Shown here piece by piece: positions 36,784 through 50,505 of a stretch of DNA of 64,000 nt. A program made the position numbers and the translations under genes. The stretch is from contig NZ_FNTG01000001.1 in assembly GCF_900104795.1 (NCBI RefSeq), positions 2,356,001-2,420,000 of the forward strand, in the 5' to 3' direction. Every line of letters starts with the position of its first letter. The first letter of the stretch is position 1. The DNA comes from Burkholderia sp. WP9. GTDB lineage: Bacteria > Pseudomonadota > Gammaproteobacteria > Burkholderiales > Burkholderiaceae. The notes under the pieces are model-generated. The model was not told the DNA's origin, made no database searches, and saw only the letters and a program-made list of their open reading frames with translations.

Positions 36784-37701
36784 ATGCCCGCCCACACTGT
36801 CCGTTTCAAACAGGTCGACGTATTCACGTCGGTGCCGTTCAAAGGCAATCCGCTTGCCGTCGTGTTCGACGCCGACACACTCGACGCGAATCAGATGCAG
36901 GCCATCGCCCACTGGACCAATCTGTCGGAAACAACGTTCCTGTTGAAGCCCACCGACCCGGCCGCCGACTATCGTGTGCGCATCTTCACCACGCATGGCG
37001 AATTGCCGTTCGCCGGTCATCCGACGCTCGGCACCGCGCACGCGTTGCTCGAAAGCGGCTATCAGCCGAAGCAGGCCGGCAAGCTCGTGCAGCAGTGCGG
37101 CGTAGGGCTCGTCGAACTGGAGGCACTGTCCGAGCCGCTCGGCGCGTGGGCCTTCGCCGCGCCGCCCGGGCGCGTCACGCCGCTTGGCGAGGATCGCTAC
37201 GCGGCGCTGTCTGCGGCTTTGCGTAGCGATGCGATCGATTTCAGCGCGGCACCCTGCGCGGTCGACAACGGTGCGCCGTGGCTCGTGGTGCGCGTCAATT
37301 CGGCGCGCGAGTGCCTTGCGCTGGAACCCGATGCCGCCGCACTATCCGAGATCGTGCGTTCCGTGAATACCCACGGGCTCGCCGTCTATGGCCCGCACGA
37401 GGCCGATGGCCCGGCCACCTTCGAGGTGCGCTGCCTGATGTCCGGGGGCAGCTTCGGCGTGGGTGAAGACCCTGTCACCGGCAGCGCCAACGCGGCGCTC
37501 GCAGGCCTCCTGAGCGCCCAGCAGTTGCGCCCCGGCGCGCATTATTCGGTGCGTCAAGGCACCGCGCTAGGCCGTGCCGGCCAGGTGTGCGTGCACTACG
37601 ACGATGCACGCCCCGAGGGAAGCCCCCTTCGGCAACGCGGCAAGACATGGGTTGGCGGTTCGTCGGTGACGATCGTCGACGGTACCTTCCGCCTGCCCTG
37701 A
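36784..37701 (+). CDS. PhzF-family isomerase-like protein
   Basis: 305-residue protein of the PhzF/diaminopimelate-epimerase fold. It starts FKQVDVFTSVPFKGNPLAVV, with the catalytic-type Glu in LSETTFL and the second-half signature GEDPVTGSANAAL. No other phenazine gene is present, so it is a PhzF-like isomerase or racemase of unknown substrate. It is separated from RidA by about 200 bp and probably has its own promoter. A hairpin follows five bases after the stop. Confidence 0.9.
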   Translation: MPAHTVRFKQVDVFTSVPFKGNPLAVVFDADTLDANQMQAIAHWTNLSETTFLLKPTDPAADYRVRIFTTHGELPFAGHPTLGTAHALLESGYQPKQAGKLVQQCGVGLVELEALSEPLGAWAFAAPPGRVTPLGEDRYAALSAALRSDAIDFSAAPCAVDNGAPWLVVRVNSARECLALEPDAAALSEIVRSVNTHGLAVYGPHEADGPATFEVRCLMSGGSFGVGEDPVTGSANAALAGLLSAQQLRPGAHYSVRQGTALGRAGQVCVHYDDARPEGSPLRQRGKTWVGGSSVTIVDGTFRLP

Positions 37702-37705
37702 CCGG

Positions 37706-37725
37706 CGCGCTACTTGCGTAGCGCG
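37706..37725 (+). terminator. Hairpin directly after PhzF-like gene
   Basis: Perfect 8-bp stem CGCGCTAC/GTAGCGCG with a TTGC loop, four bases past the stop codon. No T-run. Confidence 0.5.
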
Positions 37726-38188
37726 AACGTGGACACCGGCTCGCAACCGTAACGAGGCCGGGGTCCACCCCGCCTTGCCACGCTCGACCACAGAATGCCG
37801 CATCGTGCGCACGATTGAATGCGCGGTGCATGGGGAAAGGCCTGGCACACCTGAATGCCGAAGCGCCGGAGCGCCGATTGCCGATGAAATACTCGAATAC
37901 GACCGCTACACCGCGCCTTCAAGACGGTCCAAGCCGGCTGCCAGATTCGCCCCATGGGGCGGCTTGCCGCGCCCGCGTATACCCGATGCCCGGACCCTTC
38001 CTTAATCCAGTGGCATTAAGTAATATCGAAACGTACCCGATGACCCGCGGATGGTCAGGCACGGCGCCACGCTCCTTTCTTCTGCGCAGCAGTCCCGGCA
38101 CCTTGGTCACCATGCAGCCACCCATGAATCTAGCGCAGTCAATTCTCGCGCGTTTGTTACCGGCCGGCACCCAGGCACGGGCCGCCCG
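37726..38188. other. 463-bp intergenic region before the GGDEF-EAL gene
   Basis: Several short open frames cross it in conflicting directions, with no ribosome sites and no recognisable domains. It should contain the promoter of the GGDEF-EAL gene; an AT-richer patch (TTAAGTAATATCG near 38016) is the best spot. Nothing else seen. Confidence 0.5.
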
Positions 38189-40549
38189 ATGAGCCAGTCC
38201 CGCTTCTCAGACCAGCGCGAAGCCAAATCCCGCCGCGACCCCGCGGTGTCGCGCCGTCGCGCGTTTCTCGCCATTCCCGCGCTCGGCATATTGGTCCTGA
38301 TCCTGCTTTGGACGGTGATCTTCGCGCGCCTGTCGGTCGAGAAGGAAGCCACTTATCGTGAAGCCATGGCCTCTGCTGCGATTCTCTCCGCGGCACTGGA
38401 ACAGCACACGGTCAAGGCGATTCACCAGGTCGACCAGATCACCCGCTTCGTCAAGTTCGAGTTCGAGAAAACGCCGAATCATTTCGATCTCGCGAGCACG
38501 GTGGAAAAAGGCGTCGTGCAAAGCGAAACGCTCGTGCAAGTTTCGTTGATCGACGAGCACGGCACGCTGATCGCCAACACGGCCGAACTCAATCCCAAGC
38601 GCATCGACCTGTCCGACCGCGAACACTTCAAGGTCCACGAACACGAGAACGACGATCAGTTGTATATCAGCAAGCCCGTGCTCGGCCGCGTGTCCGGCCA
38701 CTGGACCTTGCAGATGACACGGCGTTTGAATCATCCGGACGGCTCGTTCGCGGGCGTCGTGGTGGTCTCCGAAGACCCCAGCTATTTCACGAGCGATTTT
38801 TATAACAACGCGGCGATTGGCCGTGAAGGCGTGATCGCGGTGATCTCCGACAACGGCGCCGTGCTCGCGCGCCGCACCGGCACCGCCGACACCGCGAGCG
38901 GCGCCTTCTCCGCAAGCGGCTCCTATCCGACCTCGGAGCATGTGTCGGGCACCTACGTCGATTCGATCGACAACGTCACGCGCATCGTGTCGTACCGGCA
39001 TATCGACGGCTATCCGCTCGGTGTGCTGGTGGGCTTGTCGCAAGCGGAAGAATTCGCCGACTACAACCACACGCGCAACGTCTATCTGCTGATGGCGGGC
39101 TTCATCTCGCTCGCCATGCTGAGCTTCTTTGCCGTGGCGACCGGCCTGATCGGCAAGCTGCTCGGCCGCGAGCGCGAGATGACTCACCTCGTCGAATACG
39201 ATCTGCTCACCGGCTTGCGCAATCGCTACGCGACGCTGCAAAGCCTGCGGCACGACGTCGCGCAGCCGGCCAATCTCGGCCACCTCGCGATTCTCTTTAT
39301 CGACCTCGACAACTTCAAGACCGTCAACGACACGCTCGGCCACAACGCCGGCGACATCGTGCTGCAAATGACAGCCTCGCGGCTCGCCGCCGCGGTGGCC
39401 GACGGCGGCGCGTTGAGCCGCATCGGCGGCGACGAGTTCGTCGTCGTGATCAAGGGCGAGGACGTCGAGAAGCGCGCCGTCAAGCTGGCCGAAGCCGCAG
39501 CCGAAGCGTTCGACAAACCGTTCGAAGTTCGCGGCAGTTCGTTCGTGCTGCATGCGAGCATCGGCATCGCGCTCTACTCGGTGGCCAACGAAAGCGAGAT
39601 CGACCTGCTGAAAAAAGCGGACCTCGCCATGTACAGCGCGAAAGACGCGGGCAAAAACTGCTATCAGTTCTACTCACCGCAACTGTCGCATCGCGCCGAT
39701 CATCTGATGAAGTGGGAGCAGCAATTGCGCGTGGCGCTCGCTGAAGGGCAACTGTTCCTCGCCTATCAGCCGAAGATCGATCTGACGCGCCGCTGCATCA
39801 CCGGCTTCGAGGCGCTGGTGCGCTGGAATCATCCGCAGCACGGCTTGATTCCGGCCAACGAGTTCATTCCGGTTGCCGAATCGACCGGCCTCATCGTGCC
39901 GATCGGCGACTTCGTGATCGAAACCGCCTGCCGTCAACTTGCGCTGTGGCAGCAACAGGGCTACGACACGCTGTCGCTCGCGGTGAACATTTCGGCGGTG
40001 CAATTCTGGCGCGGCGACCTGTACGAGACCATCTCGCACGCCATCGAGGAAAGCGGCATTTCCGCGCGCCGCCTCGAACTTGAAATCACCGAAACGGCGA
40101 TGATGGAATATCCGGAGCTCGTCTCGGAGAAAATCTTCGCGTTGAAGCGCCTCGGCGTGCGCATCGCGCTCGACGATTTCGGCACCGGCTACTCGTCGCT
40201 GTCGTACCTGAACCGTTTCTCGGTGGACACGCTGAAAGTGGACCGTTCGTTCATCCAGGCAATTCCCGGCGACCGCAGCGTCTGCGTGATGGTCACCGCG
40301 ATCGTCAACCTGGCGCGCTCGCTCGGGCTCACGGTGGTGGTCGAAGGTACGGAGACCGAAGAGCAGATTGCCTGGCTCGCCGCGCTCGGCCATATCGAGG
40401 CGCAGGGATTCCTGTTCTCGCGTCCCGTGCCGGTGGACGCGATTCCGGCGCTGCTCGAGCGCTTCGGCGTCTGCGGGTTAACCGTGCCGGCCCGGCGCGC
40501 CGGGCACGAAGCCGACAGCACCACCAGCGTGTCCAGCACTGGCACCTGA
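38189..40549 (+). CDS. Membrane-bound GGDEF-EAL c-di-GMP protein
   Basis: 786-residue signalling protein for cyclic-di-GMP turnover. Order: basic N-terminus, membrane helix (about 30-50), periplasmic double-Cache-like sensor (about 50-300), second helix (about 305-325), GGDEF domain with intact RIGGDEFVVVI, and EAL domain. The EAL part has GFEALVRWNH, LEITETAMM, ALDDFGTGYSSLSYL, LKVDRSF and VVEGTETEEQ, so both domains look catalytically complete. I see no RxxD product-inhibition site just before GGDEF. ATG 38189 was chosen because the sensor and helix begin right after it; upstream sequence in frame is not conserved-looking. Stands alone. Confidence 0.93.
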   Translation: MSQSRFSDQREAKSRRDPAVSRRRAFLAIPALGILVLILLWTVIFARLSVEKEATYREAMASAAILSAALEQHTVKAIHQVDQITRFVKFEFEKTPNHFDLASTVEKGVVQSETLVQVSLIDEHGTLIANTAELNPKRIDLSDREHFKVHEHENDDQLYISKPVLGRVSGHWTLQMTRRLNHPDGSFAGVVVVSEDPSYFTSDFYNNAAIGREGVIAVISDNGAVLARRTGTADTASGAFSASGSYPTSEHVSGTYVDSIDNVTRIVSYRHIDGYPLGVLVGLSQAEEFADYNHTRNVYLLMAGFISLAMLSFFAVATGLIGKLLGREREMTHLVEYDLLTGLRNRYATLQSLRHDVAQPANLGHLAILFIDLDNFKTVNDTLGHNAGDIVLQMTASRLAAAVADGGALSRIGGDEFVVVIKGEDVEKRAVKLAEAAAEAFDKPFEVRGSSFVLHASIGIALYSVANESEIDLLKKADLAMYSAKDAGKNCYQFYSPQLSHRADHLMKWEQQLRVALAEGQLFLAYQPKIDLTRRCITGFEALVRWNHPQHGLIPANEFIPVAESTGLIVPIGDFVIETACRQLALWQQQGYDTLSLAVNISAVQFWRGDLYETISHAIEESGISARRLELEITETAMMEYPELVSEKIFALKRLGVRIALDDFGTGYSSLSYLNRFSVDTLKVDRSFIQAIPGDRSVCVMVTAIVNLARSLGLTVVVEGTETEEQIAWLAALGHIEAQGFLFSRPVPVDAIPALLERFGVCGLTVPARRAGHEADSTTSVSSTGT

Positions 40550-40708
40550 ACGCCACGGGCCGCACGGGTCGCGGATGATCTACCCGCGACGCCGCAAACC
40601 CGCTACATTCTCGCTGTACTGGTCACAGCGCGATGCCGCTGCCGGCCGCGTCGAATCACCAAGAAGATCTCACAGGACGGCGCCCGCGTGCCGGGCGCTT
40701 GCGGCGCC

Positions 40709-41917
40709 ATGCAGACGACCACGAGCCAGGATGCTGCCAGACGAGGGGAACGGGAACCGCTATGGACGCTGTTCCGAGTCGTGTTCGGCCTGTCGGCGTT
40801 GTCATGGGGCGGCCTCGCCCTCATGGCGCAACTCGAAAACCATTACGTCGAGCGCAAAGGCCGCCTCTCGCGCGTCGCGTTCTCCGATCTGATCGCGCTC
40901 GCCTGGATGGTGCCCGGCCCGGTGGGCTGCAATGTCGCCGTGCAATTGGGGCATGCGCTGCGTGGACGCGCCGGCGCGTGGATCGCGGGCATTGCCAGCG
41001 TACTGCCCTTCTTCATGCTGATGACGCTGTTCGCGATCTTCTACCGCACGCCGCTCGTGCGCGCCGCCGCCTCGCAAACCTTGCTCAATCACTTCAGCGT
41101 CGTGCTGGCCACGCTGATCGCGATCACCTGGTACAAGCAGACGCGCGCGCTGGTGCGCGGCAAGCTCGAATGGCTCGCGACGGTGCTCGGTTGCGTGGCG
41201 CTCTTCTATGCGCACAGTCCGGCGGCGTATGTCCTCATGCTGGGCGCGGCCTTCGGCACCGGCTGGCTGGTGAGCCCGGTTCGCAACGCGCCTCTTGTCG
41301 TCTCGTTGGCGCGTGGCGACTGGCAGATGCTGACCGCCCTGTGCGGATTCCTCGTGCTGTTCGCGCTGCCGCTGCCGCATCGCTATGACCTGGCGCTGTT
41401 GTGGCCGCGGCTCGCCGGCGCCGGCATGACCCTGTTCGGCGGTGGCTTCTCGGCGTTGCCGGTGCTCAAGACGCTGTTCGTCACGCCGGCGATCGGCGTC
41501 TCCGATAACGACTTCACACTGGCGTTCTCGTTGTCGCCGTTATCGCCCGGGCCGCTCCTAAACGTGGTGCCGTTCTTCGGCTATCTGGTGGATGGCTGGG
41601 TGGGTGCGCTGATTGCCACGCTCGCGCTATTCGTGCCGTCGGGTTGCCTCGTCGTGCTTGCGCAACGGCATCTGCATCAGTTGAAGGCCAATCCGCGATT
41701 CGAGCACGGCATGCGGATGCTGCGCGCGGTTACTACCGCGTTTCTCGCGGTGGCCGTGCTTCGCATTGCCGGGCATGTGCCGTTCAGCCCGGTTTATCTG
41801 ATGACCGCGCTGTTCTCCGGCATGTGCTTCGCGAAGCTGAAGGTGCCGGTGTACGTGGTGTACGGGACGGTGGCTGCGGTGTGCGGGTTGTGGCTCGCGT
41901 ACGGCGCGCTGATTTAG
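40709..41917 (+). CDS. ChrA-family (chromate) transporter
   Basis: 402-residue two-domain membrane protein of the CHR family. The N-half has LSALSWGGLALM and WMVPGPVGCNVAVQLG; the C-half repeats the pattern with FGGGFSALPVLK and LSPLSPGPLLNVVPFFGY. About ten helices. It may export chromate or act on another anion; no chromate-resistance partner is present. ATG 40709 is used because the upstream in-frame GTG adds only a short unlikely peptide. Its last 54 coding bases and stop lie in a 76-bp segment that is repeated immediately downstream. Confidence 0.88.
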   Translation: MQTTTSQDAARRGEREPLWTLFRVVFGLSALSWGGLALMAQLENHYVERKGRLSRVAFSDLIALAWMVPGPVGCNVAVQLGHALRGRAGAWIAGIASVLPFFMLMTLFAIFYRTPLVRAAASQTLLNHFSVVLATLIAITWYKQTRALVRGKLEWLATVLGCVALFYAHSPAAYVLMLGAAFGTGWLVSPVRNAPLVVSLARGDWQMLTALCGFLVLFALPLPHRYDLALLWPRLAGAGMTLFGGGFSALPVLKTLFVTPAIGVSDNDFTLAFSLSPLSPGPLLNVVPFFGYLVDGWVGALIATLALFVPSGCLVVLAQRHLHQLKANPRFEHGMRMLRAVTTAFLAVAVLRIAGHVPFSPVYLMTALFSGMCFAKLKVPVYVVYGTVAAVCGLWLAYGALI

Positions 41918-42008
41918 ACGGCGGTGTGCGCCGGTGTACAGGACCGTAGCTGCGGTGTGCGGGCTGTGGCTCGCGTATGGCGAGCTGATATAGACGGCGG
42001 CGTGTGCG
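41857..42008 (+). repeat. 76-bp tandem duplication of the chrA-like gene 3' end
   Basis: Copy 1 at 41857-41932 spans the last 19 codons and stop; copy 2 at 41933-42008 is about 87% identical (10 differences). Copy 2 still reads VYRTVAAVCGLWLAYGELI-stop, against VYGTVAAVCGLWLAYGALI-stop in copy 1. Five of seven differences in the coding part are silent. Confidence 0.9.
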
Positions 42009-42087
42009 GAGAAGACCGTGCTTGATGCCCGCAAGCCGCGCGGCAGTGTCGCTGCGCGGCTAGCGGATTTCAAATAGAGTAGCGGGT

Positions 42088-42546
42088 TCAGAAGCCGCGC
42101 GACAGCACCGCAACGCCGATCGTCACCACGCCGAGCACGATATTGATCAGCACCAGACGACGGATCGTGCCGACTGCCCGCGCGCCATCCGGCCATTTCT
42201 GCGCCTGCACCGCGCGACGGATGCGCGGGAACACGGCAAACCGGATGTGCCCGAAGATCAGCATCATCACGATGCCGAGACCGGCCATGGCATGCAGCGG
42301 CCAGGTGGCATGGCCGCCGCCGAATTGCATGAGCAGAAATCCGCCGGTGAGGAGAATCACCAGCACTGACGCGGCGACCCAATTGAAGAAGCGGCCGAAC
42401 ACCGATTCCCACAACGGCAAGCGTAATTGAGGCGAGAGATCGGCAATCGCCGGACGCAGACAGAAATGGGCGAACACCATTCCACCTACCCACACCGCAA
42501 CCGCGAGCAGATGTAGAAAGAGTGCGAGTTCGATAGCCTTGTTCAT
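42088..42546 (-). CDS. CopD-like membrane protein
   Basis: 152-residue inner-membrane protein with four predicted helices. It begins MNKAIELALFLHLLAVAVWVGG and carries GGMVFAHFCLRPAI and GHATWPLHAMAG; the His residues in the helices suggest copper or haem binding, as in the CopD family. ATG 42546 has AGAGGA eight bases upstream; the longer frame to 42573 is rejected. It converges on the ChrA-like gene. Exact role unknown; copper resistance partners are absent. Confidence 0.85.
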   Translation of the reverse strand: MNKAIELALFLHLLAVAVWVGGMVFAHFCLRPAIADLSPQLRLPLWESVFGRFFNWVAASVLVILLTGGFLLMQFGGGHATWPLHAMAGLGIVMMLIFGHIRFAVFPRIRRAVQAQKWPDGARAVGTIRRLVLINIVLGVVTIGVAVLSRGF

Positions 42547-42901
42547 GTTGTTTTCCTCTCCCGACGACGCCACACCGCTTGTGCAGAGTGCTGTTAGCAG
42601 CGGCTATTGAATGAAATGCGCTCAAACCCGGCGCCTCGCGCCAGGCCCCCGGGCGAAGGCAATCCCCCAAGGGGACTTTCTACGGGGCGGAAAACGCGCG
42701 ACGACCCGGCGTTTTCTTGAGAGCCCATTCGACCACGCAGTCCGCACGCAGTTCCGCTGCACTCGTGGCTTTCACGTCGTGTTGTAGTTGTTATCGCAGC
42801 ATGCCCACCGCAATGGCCAGGCTGCGCCCCGATTTGATACTGCGCACGACAAGCGCCTCGCATGCTAGCAGACGCTCGCCGTGTTCCTTCGTCAAGCTTT
42901 G
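42547..42901. other. 355-bp intergenic region downstream of parC
   Basis: Lies between the parC stop and the CopD-like gene, both minus strand. Short frames only and no terminator hairpin with a T-run. A few GC-rich short inverted repeats (for example around 42640-42690) are the only structure seen. Confidence 0.5.
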
Positions 42902-45226
42902 TTAAACGGCCAGCACCGGACGCATGCCTTCGAGCTTCATCTTGCTCTCGGGCGTGCGGCCCTTGCGCGCCCGCTTGCCGATATGCGGCGCGAGCGCCGC
43001 GCCGCTCACCTTTTCTTCATCCACGCGGCCGCCACGGCGCGTGCCGATCAACACGACACCCGCGTTGTTGATGGCGAGCGCCTGCGCGAGCGTTTCATTG
43101 TCGTCGAGCGCCATCAAGGTGACGCCGCGACCGCCGCCGGAGAGCGTCTTCATCTCGTCAAGGCCGAACACCAGCAGGCGCCCGCCCGAGGAAAGACACG
43201 CAATGTGCGTCGCATCCGGCAGCATCGGCATCGGCGCGAGCGGTGCGGCGCCCGCGTCGATCGTCATGAACGACTTGCCGGCCTTCACGCGGCTCACCAT
43301 GTCGCCGACCTTGGCGATGAAGCCGAAGCCGTTGCTCGAAGCGAGCAGCAACGCCTGATCCGCGGACGCCGCGTAGTAATGCATCAGATGGCTGCCCGAC
43401 TCCAGTTCGATCAGCGACGTGACCGGCACGCCGTCACCACGGCCGCCCGGCAACGTGGCGACCGCAACCGAATAGACGCGGCCGTTGCTGCCCCACGCGA
43501 CCAGCGTGTCCGGCGTGCGGCACTGGAAGGCCGCGTACAGCCCGTCGCCGGCCTTGAAGGTAAAGCCCGCCGCGTCGAGCCCGTGGCCCTTCAGCGCGCG
43601 CACCCAGCCCTTCTGCGACACCACCACCGTAACCGGTTCGTCGACCACGCGTGCTTCGAACGTTGCGCGCTTTTCCTGCTGGATGAGCGTGCGGCGCTCG
43701 TCGCCGTATTGCTTGGCGTCGCCCTCGATTTCCTTGATGAGCAGGCGCTTCATTGCCGATTCGCTGCCGAGCAGTTCTTCCAGTTTGGCCTTCTCGTCGC
43801 GCAGTTCTGCCAGCTCCTTCTCGATCTTGATCTTCTCGAGCCGCGCCAACTGACGCAGGCGGATTTCAAGAATGTCTTCGGCCTGGCGATCGGACAAGCC
43901 GAACGCGGCCATCAACGCGACCTTCGGTTCGTCCGACTCGCGAATGATGCGGATGACTTCGTCGATATTCAAAAAGACGATCATCCGGCCTTCGAGGATG
44001 TGAATCCGGTCGTCGACCTTCGTCAAACGATGACGCGTGCGGCGCGTCACCGTCGCGAAACGGAACGCGATCCACTCATGCAGGATTTCGCTCAAGCCCT
44101 TCTGACGCGGCCGGCCGTCGCCGCCGACCATGACCATATTGAGCGAAGCGTTCGATTCGAGGCTCGTATGCGCGAGCAGCGTGTTGACGAAATCCGTCTG
44201 GTCGATGCGGCTCGACTTCGGTTCGAACACGAGGCGCACGGGTGCGTCCCGGCCGGACTCGTCACGCACGGCATCGAGCAGCGCCAGCATGGTCTGCTTG
44301 GTTTGCAGCTGTTCGGGGGTGAGCGCCTTCTTGCCGAGCTTGATCTTCGGGTTGGTCTGCTCTTCGATTTCTTCGAGCACTTTCTGCGCCGCGGTATTCG
44401 GCGGCAATTCGGTGATCACCAGTTGCCACTGGCCGCGCGCGAGTTCTTCGATCTTCCAGCGCGCCCGCACCTTCAGGCTGCCGCGGCCGCTTTCGTACGC
44501 GGCGGAAATTTCGGTGTCGCTCGAAATGATCTGACCGCCGCCCGGGAAATCTGGCCCGGCGATGTGCTGCATCAATTCCGCGTGCGAAATCTTCGGATTG
44601 CGGATCATCGCAACCGTTGCAGCCGCCACCTCGCGCAGATTGTGCGACGGAATTTCCGTGGCCAAACCCACCGCGATGCCCGACGCGCCGTTCAGCAACA
44701 CGAACGGCAAGCGGGCCGGCAACAGCCTCGGCTCCTCGGACGAGCCGTCGTAGTTAGGCATGAAATCGACCGTGCCCTGATTGATCTCATCGAGCAGCAG
44801 TTTCGAGATCGGCGTGAGGCGCGCTTCGGTGTACCGCATGGCCGCCGCGCCGTCGCCGTCGCGTGAACCGAAATTGCCCTGACCGTCGATCAGCGGATAG
44901 CGCATCGAGAAGTCTTGCGCGAGGCGCACCAGCGCGTCGTACGCGGACTGGTCGCCGTGCGGGTGATACTTGCCGAGCACGTCGCCGACCACGCGCGCCG
45001 ACTTGACCGGCTTCGCGTTGTCGGAGAGGCCCATGTCATTCATCGCGAACAGGATGCGGCGCTGAACCGGCTTTTGCCCGTCGCACACATCCGGCAGCGC
45101 GCGGCCCTTGACCACGCTCACCGCATAGTCGAGGTACGCGCGTTCCGCGTAATTGCCGAGCGTAAGAAAGTCGCCTTCCGGGGGCGGCGGCTCGGTGAAA
45201 AGGTCGAGAGTGTTATCGTCGTCCAT
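42902..45226 (-). CDS. parC: DNA topoisomerase IV subunit A
   Basis: 774-residue DNA-breakage subunit of the decatenating topoisomerase; pairs with ParE. The N-terminal winged-helix/tower holds the catalytic Tyr132 ([10 protein letters not shown]) and [19 protein letters not shown]. The C-terminal beta-pinwheel is present. The quinolone-contact region reads [12 protein letters not shown]: Gln93 replaces the Ser80 and Asp97 the Glu84 of E. coli ParC. It lies 64 bp after parE on the same strand, so the two are one operon. A topo IV rather than gyrase identity follows from the parE neighbour. Confidence 0.96.
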   Translation of the reverse strand: MDDDNTLDLFTEPPPPEGDFLTLGNYAERAYLDYAVSVVKGRALPDVCDGQKPVQRRILFAMNDMGLSDNAKPVKSARVVGDVLGKYHPHGDQSAYDALVRLAQDFSMRYPLIDGQGNFGSRDGDGAAAMRYTEARLTPISKLLLDEINQGTVDFMPNYDGSSEEPRLLPARLPFVLLNGASGIAVGLATEIPSHNLREVAAATVAMIRNPKISHAELMQHIAGPDFPGGGQIISSDTEISAAYESGRGSLKVRARWKIEELARGQWQLVITELPPNTAAQKVLEEIEEQTNPKIKLGKKALTPEQLQTKQTMLALLDAVRDESGRDAPVRLVFEPKSSRIDQTDFVNTLLAHTSLESNASLNMVMVGGDGRPRQKGLSEILHEWIAFRFATVTRRTRHRLTKVDDRIHILEGRMIVFLNIDEVIRIIRESDEPKVALMAAFGLSDRQAEDILEIRLRQLARLEKIKIEKELAELRDEKAKLEELLGSESAMKRLLIKEIEGDAKQYGDERRTLIQQEKRATFEARVVDEPVTVVVSQKGWVRALKGHGLDAAGFTFKAGDGLYAAFQCRTPDTLVAWGSNGRVYSVAVATLPGGRGDGVPVTSLIELESGSHLMHYYAASADQALLLASSNGFGFIAKVGDMVSRVKAGKSFMTIDAGAAPLAPMPMLPDATHIACLSSGGRLLVFGLDEMKTLSGGGRGVTLMALDDNETLAQALAINNAGVVLIGTRRGGRVDEEKVSGAALAPHIGKRARKGRTPESKMKLEGMRPVLAV

Positions 45227-45290
45227 CTAGATTCCGTATCCGTGTTTGGCGTGAAGTTTTGGTGCGGAGTGAGTGCACTTTAAAAAGCGC

Positions 45291-47276
<1,986 letters not shown>

Positions 47277-47303
47277 GGTTGACTCGGATGCGTCGGTTCA
47301 TCG

Positions 47304-47338
47304 TTGTCCACAGGAGCTGTGGACAGGTCCGTGGACAA
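47304..47338. promoter_or_regulatory. Palindrome with DnaA-box-like motifs in parE leader
   Basis: TTGTCCACA at 47304-47312, its inverse TGTGGACAG at 47318-47326, and CGTGGACAA at 47330-47338. The first two form a perfect 9-bp inverted repeat with a 3-bp spacer. They resemble DnaA boxes (TTATCCACA) with one change and lie about 30-60 bp before the parE start. The rest of the 346-bp gap up to uup (47277-47622) shows nothing else. Confidence 0.5.
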
Positions 47339-47622
47339 TGCGTTGAGTTTTCAAAAAAAGCGAAACGAAACAATGGGGTTAGGTGGGGTGCCCGTGGTGC
47401 GGGCAAGCTGTTTTGTCGCCTGGCTTCCGGTTGACGCGCTCGACGGCCGCTCGAAGCCGGCCCTCAGGCCGGGCAACGTCGACGCGGGGGCGAACGCCGG
47501 GGAAGCCTGTTCGCGGGGTATTTTACTGATTTCGATCCGGGCGGCAATTCGCGACACGCGGGAATAGCCGTCTGGATAAGGGGCGGCGGTGACGCCGCGC
47601 AGTCCCGCCTCGCCCCCACACG

Positions 47623-49560
<1,938 letters not shown>

Positions 49561-49752
49561 GGAGAATTGGAGAAGACAGCGATGAGTCGGAACTGCCCAT
49601 TGTACCGGGCGCGCGGGCGGCTGCCTGTCTGCCGGAAGAGATAGGCCGAATGGCCGGCTTGCCAGACGCGAAAAAACCGCTGCATAGGGCGAAAAAGCCG
49701 GCTGGCATGGCCGGAGCGCGTTGGCGCGCGCCCGGCCGTCTCGTGCGGCGTC

Positions 49753-50154
49753 TTATTTCACGTGCACGGTGATGGTCTTGCTCAATTCCGGACCATACGA
49801 ACGATGCGCGCCGTCGCCAAATTGCAGCGTCAACGTGTGGTCGCCCGGCGGCAGCGTCAGATCGGTCTCGGTCTGGCCCTTGCCGAAGTGCAACGACTTG
49901 TCGTTTGCCGGGATGACCTCGCCCTTGGGCAGCGGCTTGCCGTCCACCAGCAGATGATGGTGCCCCGTGCCTTCCGTCATCGTGCCGGCCGGCGCGATCT
50001 TCATGCCGTCGACGCCGAACACCACGTGGACGGGATTGCTGACCGTCGCGCCGTCCGCCGGTTGGACGAACGACACGCTTGCGGCCTGCGCCACGCCGGA
50101 TACCGCGAGCAATCCGGCCAATACCGCACCAGCCAACCATGTGTTTTTAAGCAT
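49753..50154 (-). CDS. Periplasmic DUF4399 protein
   Basis: 133-residue exported protein. Its signal peptide MLKNTWLAGAVLAGLLAVSG ends near VAQA/A, and the mature part is a small beta-sandwich with GHHHLLVDGKPLPKGE and LPPGDHTLTLQFGDG, typical of DUF4399 (often annotated as 'rod shape-determining protein RodA-like', without evidence). ATG 50154 is preceded by GGAG; the frame to 50259 is rejected because it would bury the signal peptide. The His cluster may bind metal. Function unknown. Confidence 0.88.
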   Translation of the reverse strand: MLKNTWLAGAVLAGLLAVSGVAQAASVSFVQPADGATVSNPVHVVFGVDGMKIAPAGTMTEGTGHHHLLVDGKPLPKGEVIPANDKSLHFGKGQTETDLTLPPGDHTLTLQFGDGAHRSYGPELSKTITVHVK

Positions 50155-50505
50155 CGTTTTTTCTCCTTTTTTGGGAAACGAGAGTCGTGCGCGGGCCAGG
50201 TCGGCGACGACGGTGCGCTCAGTAACCTGAGGCCGATCGTCGCAATTCATGCCGGGCACCCCGGCGCGCCGGTCTAAAAGACCAGCTGCGGATCAGAGCA
50301 TACACGGAGTGTGTGACGCGGTTCGTCCCGCGGTTCACCCTATGGGGTCCGGGTTGTCCCGGGCATTGTCGAGCGCTTTGCGGCGCTGCCGCATCGCTAG
50401 TTTTCTGCCGGATTGACAAATTCCGGTAATATTGCGGGTCGCCACCATGCCCAAAAAAGGGGCAGACTGCGTGGATCATTGCATTGAATTGGAAAAGAGT
50501 ACGTC

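Noticed and set aside
36784..37701. PhzF-like gene as part of a phenazine pathway
   Set aside because: No other phz gene is present; the family is broad and most members are not involved in phenazines.
50413..50432. TTGACA and TAATAT upstream of rubredoxin as a promoter
   Set aside because: The hexamers are only 8 bp apart, too close for sigma70, and no -10 is found at 17 bp.
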